From assembly GCF_024168485.1 (NCBI RefSeq), contig NZ_JALJVY010000007.1:124001-188000 (forward strand): DNA of 64,000 bases, read 5' to 3'. Positions 59,403 through 64,000 of this stretch are shown piece by piece. The notes beneath the pieces were generated by a model. It searched no databases and was not told the origin of the DNA. It saw nothing but the letters and a program-made list of their open reading frames with translations. The DNA comes from Sphingobium sp. OAS761 (GTDB taxonomy: Bacteria; Pseudomonadota; Alphaproteobacteria; Sphingomonadales; Sphingomonadaceae). Each line of letters starts with the position of its first letter. Positions within the stretch are counted from its first letter, which is position 1. The position numbers were made by a program, and so were the translations under genes.

Positions 59403-60062
59403 ATGACTTCTTCTATCCCGACCCGTCTGTCCATCCGGACCCTTGGCGCATTGGCCGTGCTGGCGCTGCCGCTGACCGCCTGCGTCACCGACAGTCCCAA
59501 TCGCAGCATGGAATCCGTCCATCAGCCGGTGGTCAGCTATGCTTCCTATACCTATGACGTGCAGGCTGGTCCCGGCGACACGCTGACGGCGCCCGAAGCC
59601 CGGCGCCTGGACGATTGGTTCACCTCGATCGACCTGGGCTATGGCGATCAGGTCGCCATCGTGTCGGACGGCTATTATGGCCCCGCCCTGCGCGACGGCA
59701 TCGCCAATGTCGCCGCGCGCCGCGGCCTGCTTGTCGGTGAGGACAGTTCAGCCGCCGCCGGCGTCGCGCCGCAGGGCAGCGTCCGCCTGATCGTGCGTCG
59801 TGCAACGGCCAGCGTGCCGGGCTGCCCCGACTGGCGGTCGAAGGTGGAAACCGATCCTAGCCTTGGCACGTCGTCCAACTATGGCTGCGCGACCAACGGC
59901 AATCTGGCCGCCATGATCGCCAATCCCGAAGATCTGGTGCGCGGCCAGGTGTCGGACAGTGAATTGCGCGTCGCCACGTCCAACCGGGCCATTTCGACCT
60001 ATCGCGAAAAGACTCCGTCCGGCTCGGGCGAGCTGAAGCAAGTGACGGCAGGAGGCCAGTAA
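59403..60062 (+). CDS. cpaD: pilus assembly lipoprotein CpaD
   Basis: 219 aa. Lipoprotein signal with lipobox LPLTAC (Cys27), so outer-membrane anchored. The CpaD domain has LTAPEARRLDDWFTSIDLGY and VRLIVRRATASVPGCPDWRS, then SSNYGCATNGNLAAMIANPE, a family signature with paired cysteines. It helps locate or stabilise the CpaC secretin. GGAAGGAC ribosome site 17 nt after cpaC; cpaE starts right after its stop. Confidence 0.93.
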   Translation: MTSSIPTRLSIRTLGALAVLALPLTACVTDSPNRSMESVHQPVVSYASYTYDVQAGPGDTLTAPEARRLDDWFTSIDLGYGDQVAIVSDGYYGPALRDGIANVAARRGLLVGEDSSAAAGVAPQGSVRLIVRRATASVPGCPDWRSKVETDPSLGTSSNYGCATNGNLAAMIANPEDLVRGQVSDSELRVATSNRAISTYREKTPSGSGELKQVTAGGQ

Positions 60063-60063
60063 T

Positions 60064-61356
60064 ATGAACGCACCCTGGAAACCGGGCATGAACGGTCAGC
60101 GCGACCCGTTCCACGCCTTCGTCTGCGACGACCACAGCTACGACATGCTGCGCGCTGTCGCGTCGGAACTGGGCTGGGCGCCCGAAAAGGTGAACAAGGG
60201 CGGCATGCGCAATGCGGTGCAAAGCCTGTCGATCACCGCCTCGCCCCAGATATTGTTCGTCGACATGTCGGAGAGCGGCGATCCGCTCAACGACATCAAC
60301 AGCCTGGCCGAAGTGTGCGAACCCGGCACCGTCGTCATCGCGGCCGGACAGGTCAACGACGTGCGCCTCTATCGCGATCTGGTTGCCAGCGGCATTCAGG
60401 ATTATTTGCTGAAGCCTTTCGGCGCGGACCAGCTGCGTGACGCGCTGACGCAGGCGCAGGCGGTGTTCATGGCGCCGCGCGACGCGGGACCGGAACGCCC
60501 GCACTGCACCGTCGCGGTGATCGGCACGCGCGGCGGCGTCGGCGCTTCCACCCTGGCGACTTCGTTGGCATGGCTGCTGAGCGAAAAAAAGAAGCGCCCC
60601 ACCGCGCTGCTCGATCTCGACGTGCATTTCGGCACCAACGCGCTGGCGATGGATCTCGAGCCCGGCCGCGGCCTGACCGATGCGATCGAAAATCCCAGCC
60701 GCATCGATGGGCTGTTCATTGAACGGGCCATGGTGCGGGCAAGCGACACGCTGGCGATCCTGTCCGCCGAAGCGCCTATCAGTCAGCCGATGCTGACCGA
60801 TGGCGGCGCGTTCTACCAGTTGCTGGAAGAATTCCGGCTGGCGTTCGAATGCAGCGTGATCGACCTGCCGCGCAGCATGCTGATCCAGCATCCGCATCTG
60901 GTGAGCGACGTGAATGTCGCCGTCGCCGTGACCGAACTGACGCTGGCAGGCGCCCGCGACACGATCCGCATCCTGTCCTGGCTGAAATCGAACGCACCCC
61001 AGGCGCGTGTCGTGGTTGTCGCCAACCGCGTGCAGCCCGGATCACCCGAAATCAGCCGCAAGGATTTCGAAACATCGATCGAGCGGAAGGTGGATGTCAT
61101 CATCCCGTTCGATCTGCGCGTTGCGTCGCAGGCATCGAAGCTGGGCAAGACACTGGCCGAAACCGCCAAGGGCAGCAAGGTCGGCGCGGGATGCACGGCG
61201 ATGCTGAACGAGGTGCTTGGCGCCGCGGAATCCGAAGAACCGGTCGCAGGCGGCAAGAACGCGGCGAAGAAGGGCGACTCCCTACTCGGCAAGTTCGACC
61301 TCAAGGGCATGATCGGGTCGCGTCGCAAGGCCAAGACGGCGGAACTGGAAGATTGA
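60064..61356 (+). CDS. cpaE: pilus assembly ATPase-like protein CpaE (TadZ)
   Basis: 430 aa. An atypical receiver-like N-terminal domain (ILFVDMSESGDPLNDINSLA, IQDYLLKPFGADQLRDALTQ) precedes a MinD/ParA-type domain with the modified Walker A TRGGVGASTLATSLAWLL, LLDLDVHFGTNALAMDLEP and a C-terminal VVVVANRVQPGSPEISRKDF. The signature lysine differs from canonical MinD, as is normal for CpaE. It positions the pilus machinery at the pole. The next gene should be cpaF, but the reading frames go straight to tadB after 46 nt. Confidence 0.93.
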   Translation: MNAPWKPGMNGQRDPFHAFVCDDHSYDMLRAVASELGWAPEKVNKGGMRNAVQSLSITASPQILFVDMSESGDPLNDINSLAEVCEPGTVVIAAGQVNDVRLYRDLVASGIQDYLLKPFGADQLRDALTQAQAVFMAPRDAGPERPHCTVAVIGTRGGVGASTLATSLAWLLSEKKKRPTALLDLDVHFGTNALAMDLEPGRGLTDAIENPSRIDGLFIERAMVRASDTLAILSAEAPISQPMLTDGGAFYQLLEEFRLAFECSVIDLPRSMLIQHPHLVSDVNVAVAVTELTLAGARDTIRILSWLKSNAPQARVVVVANRVQPGSPEISRKDFETSIERKVDVIIPFDLRVASQASKLGKTLAETAKGSKVGAGCTAMLNEVLGAAESEEPVAGGKNAAKKGDSLLGKFDLKGMIGSRRKAKTAELED

Positions 61357-61402
61357 CGGTGCGCGCCGCCTTCGTGGTGGCCGCCAAGAAGCGGGCGAAC
61401 TG

Positions 61403-62401
61403 ATGGACGGCAATATCATCCTGATCGCAATTCTGGCGATGACCCTATGCGGTCTGGTCCTGATCGCCTTTGCCGGCCCTTCGCCGGACAAGGCCCGCAA
61501 ACGCCGTGTGGCGTTGATCCGCGGGCGTCATAGCGAATCCGCCGAGGCACTGCTTGAAGCCAGGATGCGCAAGGCCATTTCGAACCGGGCCACCGGCACC
61601 GAGCTGAAGATGCTCGTCTCCCTCGTACCCAATCCGGAAAATCTGGCCAAGCGTATCCGGATGACCGGCAAGAAATGGACGCTCAGTCAGTATATGACCG
61701 GTAGCGCCGTTATCTTCCTGGTCGTCACCCTGCTTCTGCTGACGCGTGGAATGCCGTTCCTGCTTGCCTTCATGGTTGGATTGCTCGCGGGTCTGGGCTT
61801 GCCCCACTGGTGGGTCGGACGACTGATCAGCAGGCGCATCAATCAGTTCAACGCCAAATTTCCCGACGCACTCGAACTGTTGACCCGCGGCCTGCGATCG
61901 GGCTTGCCGATCGCCGAAACCCTGACCGTGGTATCGACCGAAATTCCCGGCCCCGTGGGCGAAGAGTTCAAGCTAATCACCGAACGCATCAAGATCGGCC
62001 GGACCATGGAGCAGGCGCTCCAGGAAACTGCCGATCGCCTGGGCACGCCGGAGTTCCAGTTCTTCGTCATCACCCTGGCTATCCAGCGGGAAACGGGCGG
62101 CAATCTGGCCGAGACATTGTCCAACCTGGCCACCGTCCTGCGCCAGCGCGCGCAGATGAAGCTGAAGATACGTGCCATGTCGTCGGAATCGAAAGCTTCC
62201 GCCTATATTATCGGCGTGCTGCCGTTCCTGGTGTTCGGCATGATCTGTTACATCAATTACAATTATATGAGCCCCTTCTTCACGCCGGATCCGGCAGGGC
62301 TCTTCGGCCTGTCCACGATGCAGGTCATCGGCATCGGCGGCATGTGCTGGATGGGCATTGGCGCATTCATCATGGCCCAGATGGTCAATTTCGAAATCTG
62401 A
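61403..62401 (+). CDS. tadB: Tad pilus inner-membrane platform protein TadB
   Basis: 332 aa. N-terminal helix (NIILIAILAMTLCGLVLIAF), two central membrane helices, then the T2SSF domain (FPDALELLTRGLRSGLPIAE, GNLAETLSNLATVLRQRAQM) and C-terminal helices. With TadC it forms the inner-membrane platform on which the CpaF ATPase acts. Only 46 nt separate it from cpaE, and no cpaF lies between. Shares the operon with tadC, 19 nt downstream. Confidence 0.93.
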   Translation: MDGNIILIAILAMTLCGLVLIAFAGPSPDKARKRRVALIRGRHSESAEALLEARMRKAISNRATGTELKMLVSLVPNPENLAKRIRMTGKKWTLSQYMTGSAVIFLVVTLLLLTRGMPFLLAFMVGLLAGLGLPHWWVGRLISRRINQFNAKFPDALELLTRGLRSGLPIAETLTVVSTEIPGPVGEEFKLITERIKIGRTMEQALQETADRLGTPEFQFFVITLAIQRETGGNLAETLSNLATVLRQRAQMKLKIRAMSSESKASAYIIGVLPFLVFGMICYINYNYMSPFFTPDPAGLFGLSTMQVIGIGGMCWMGIGAFIMAQMVNFEI

Positions 62402-62420
62402 GCGGGAGGGAAGAAAGACA

Positions 62421-63410
62421 ATGGATGCGCCCACCCCCGCAGGCACGCTCTTCGGCCTGACCGCAACCGATTTCGGGACGCTGCTGGCTGCGCTCGCGAC
62501 CCTGGCCGTACTGTTCGCGCTCTATGCCGTGATGACGGTACGCGATCCGATGGCCAAGCGCGTGAAGGCGCTCAACGAACGGCGCGAACAGTTGAAGGCC
62601 GGCATCACCGCTTCTACCGCCAAGCGCCGTGCCAGCCTGGTTCGCAAGAACCAGACGACCGACCAGATGCGGTCCTTCCTTTCCAGCCTGAAGGTGTTGC
62701 AGGACGACCAGCTCAAGGACGCGCAGATTCGTCTTGCGCAAGCGGGTATCCGATCGAAGGATTGGGCCGTCGCGGTCATCTTCGGTCGCATGATCCTGCC
62801 GATTCTGCTGGGCGGTCTTGCAGCTATCCTGCTCTACGGCGTCGGCATTCAGCCCGAATGGGGGCCGATGAAGCGCTTCTTCGCCTTCGCGGTGGTGCTG
62901 CTGCTCGCCTACAAGGCCCCGGACATCTACATCGACAACAAGGTGCAGAAGCGGTCCGCGATGATCCGCAAGGGTCTTCCGGACGCGCTCGACCTGCTGG
63001 TCATTTGCGCCGAGGCTGGCCTGACGGTCGACGCCGCGTTCAACCGCGTCGCGCGCGAACTGGGCAAGGCCTATCCCGAGCTGGGCGACGAGTTCCAGTT
63101 GACCGCGATCGAACTGAGCTTCCTGACGGAACGCCGCATGGCGTTCGAAAACCTGGCGACCCGCGTAAAACTGGACGCGGTGAAGGGCGTGGTCACGACC
63201 ATGATCCAGACCGAAAAATACGGTACGCCGCTTGCCAGCGCGCTGCGCGTTCTGTCCGCCGAGTTCCGCCATGAACGCATGATGCGCGCGGAAGAAAAGG
63301 CCGCACGGCTGCCCGCGATCATGACAGTGCCGCTGATTCTCTTCATTCTGCCGACGCTGTTCGTCGTCATCCTGGGTCCGGCCGCCTGTTCGATCAGCAC
63401 CGCTTTCTAA
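62421..63410 (+). CDS. tadC: Tad pilus inner-membrane platform protein TadC
   Basis: 329 aa from ATG 62421 with GGGAGGG upstream. N-terminal membrane helix (LLAALATLAVLFALYAVMTV), a charged cytoplasmic segment, two helices, the T2SSF domain (GLPDALDLLVICAEAGLTVD, LDAVKGVVTTMIQTEKYGTP) and a final helix (IMTVPLILFILPTLFVVILG). Partner of TadB. Last recognised pilus gene in the window; followed by a long hairpin and the DUF2147 gene. No flp pilin gene seen. Confidence 0.93.
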   Translation: MDAPTPAGTLFGLTATDFGTLLAALATLAVLFALYAVMTVRDPMAKRVKALNERREQLKAGITASTAKRRASLVRKNQTTDQMRSFLSSLKVLQDDQLKDAQIRLAQAGIRSKDWAVAVIFGRMILPILLGGLAAILLYGVGIQPEWGPMKRFFAFAVVLLLAYKAPDIYIDNKVQKRSAMIRKGLPDALDLLVICAEAGLTVDAAFNRVARELGKAYPELGDEFQLTAIELSFLTERRMAFENLATRVKLDAVKGVVTTMIQTEKYGTPLASALRVLSAEFRHERMMRAEEKAARLPAIMTVPLILFILPTLFVVILGPAACSISTAF

Positions 63411-63416
63411 AAAAAT

Positions 63417-63463
63417 CCGCGAGAAAGAGGGGACGCTGCCGTAGCGTCGCCTCTTTCCCGCGG
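63417..63463. terminator. long hairpin at the end of the pilus operon
   Basis: CCGCG-AGAAAGAGG...CCTCTTTC-CGCGG with an inner ACGCT/AGCGT stem and the loop GCCGT, a near-perfect stem of about 20 bp starting 7 nt past tadC. An A-run lies on its 5' side but no U-run follows on the plus strand, so it could act as a terminator for minus-strand transcripts or as a 3' end stabiliser for the pilus mRNA. Confidence 0.6.
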
Positions 63464-63542
63464 AGGATCGTTCCATCCAGCCTACTGGACAGGGCGATTT
63501 TCATCCTATTTCATGGCGTCGATAATCATGAGAGAGGATCGC

Positions 63543-63962
63543 ATGACACCCATTCGTATCGTCGCCGCCGTCGCGCTTGCCACGCTGGGCGCGTTGCCGG
63601 CCATGGCCGCGCAACCCATCACCGGTCGCTGGGCAACGGTCGACGGCAAGGCCATCGTCAATATTGCGCCCTGTGGACGGCAACTGTGCGGCCGGATCGA
63701 GAAAATCGTCAAGCCGACGCCCGGACGCCCGCAGACCGACATCAAGAATCCGAACCCCGCGCTTCGATCCAAGCCGCTGACCGGCCTCGCCCTGCTATCC
63801 GATTTCTCCGACGCCGGGGATCTGTGGAAGGGGACGATCTACGATCCGGAAAGCGGCAAGAGCTACAACAGCAAGGTCAGCCGCAACAAGGACGGGACGC
63901 TGAAGGTACAGGGCTGCATCGCCTTTTTCTGCAAGACGCAAACGTGGACGCCTATGCGATGA
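63543..63962 (+). CDS. DUF2147 exported protein
   Basis: 139 aa. Signal peptide (IVAAVALATLGALPAMAAQP, cut near residue 21), then the DUF2147 beta-barrel domain: ITGRWATVDGKAIVNIAPCG, CGRIEKIVKPTPGRPQTD, GTIYDPESGKSYNSKVSRNK and the C-terminal LKVQGCIAFFCKTQTWTPMR. Four cysteines probably form disulfides in the periplasm. The family's function is unknown. It follows the pilus operon after a hairpin, so it is probably a separate unit. Confidence 0.9.
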   Translation: MTPIRIVAAVALATLGALPAMAAQPITGRWATVDGKAIVNIAPCGRQLCGRIEKIVKPTPGRPQTDIKNPNPALRSKPLTGLALLSDFSDAGDLWKGTIYDPESGKSYNSKVSRNKDGTLKVQGCIAFFCKTQTWTPMR

Positions 63963-63978
63963 AGCGATACGCCCCCTG

Positions 63979-64000
63979 TCAGCCCAGGATGAATTCGACG
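63979..64000 (-). CDS. possible C-terminus of a minus-strand gene cut by the window edge
   Basis: The minus strand ends V-E-F-I-L-G-stop at 63979, convergent with DUF2147. Seven codons are too few to identify or confirm a gene. Confidence 0.2.

Overview
The window looks like chromosomal DNA of a GC-rich alphaproteobacterium, most likely a sphingomonad (Sphingobium/Sphingomonas/Novosphingobium type). I base this on the very large NAD-specific glutamate dehydrogenase, HflKC followed by a Do-type protease, a ribbon-helix-helix gene coupled to phbB, a DUF6481 protein, a Tad/Cpa pilus cluster of alphaproteobacterial type and an IS5-type transposase scar. The assignment comes from protein-family recognition only; no search was run. 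Gene density is high and nearly every gene looks chromosomal. The only mobile trace is a short degenerate transposase remnant near 10.6 kb.

Layout. 0.1-2.0 kb: EamA exporter, small lipoprotein and MarR regulator, then tRNA-Gln. 2.3-5.6 kb: glycosyltransferase and glycogen-debranching-type enzyme as a two-gene operon, with an FNR-like site upstream. 6.0-10.5 kb: a compact module of a membrane GGDEF-EAL protein, a periplasmic cupredoxin, a DUF3034 outer-membrane-like protein and a truncated hemoglobin. 10.5-13.5 kb: IS scar, spermidine-synthase-like protein, DUF6481, tRNA-Thr and a PAS protein ending in a 16-bp tandem repeat. 13.8-18.4 kb: NAD-glutamate dehydrogenase. 19.5-26.7 kb: an apparent iron regulon (PepSY, DUF2271, DUF4198 and ApbE on one strand; PiuC-type dioxygenase, TonB and siderophore receptor on the other) with three related Fur-box-like sites. 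The DUF2271 protein carries a DGVTGAT motif that fits an ApbE flavinylation site. 26.7-31.5 kb: a minus-strand run of a CoA-binding protein, a molybdopterin-binding oxidoreductase, ferrochelatase, acetoacetyl-CoA reductase and an RHH protein, mostly coupled by overlaps. 31.5-38.8 kb: GNAT, Mrp-type ATPase, HflK, HflC, Do protease, HerA-like ATPase and a small exported protein. 39-45 kb: two MFS transporters, cysteine synthase, SleB-type wall hydrolase and a LuxR-type regulator. 45.4-53.9 kb: rpoB and rpoC, separated by a tRNA-Leu-like element whose anticodon arm is too short to hold an anticodon loop. 54-56.3 kb: YegP-like protein, FAD oxidoreductase and alpha/beta hydrolase. 56.3-63.4 kb: cpaA-B-C-D-E-tadB-tadC with no cpaF ATPase gene in its usual place, then DUF2147.

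The parts most worth a second look are: (1) the c-di-GMP/cupredoxin/DUF3034/hemoglobin module, which looks like an envelope redox- or gas-sensing system; (2) the Fur-linked flavinylation operon; (3) the anticodon-less tRNA-like element between rpoB and rpoC, with a terminator-like hairpin in the rpoB leader; (4) the pilus locus without its assembly ATPase.
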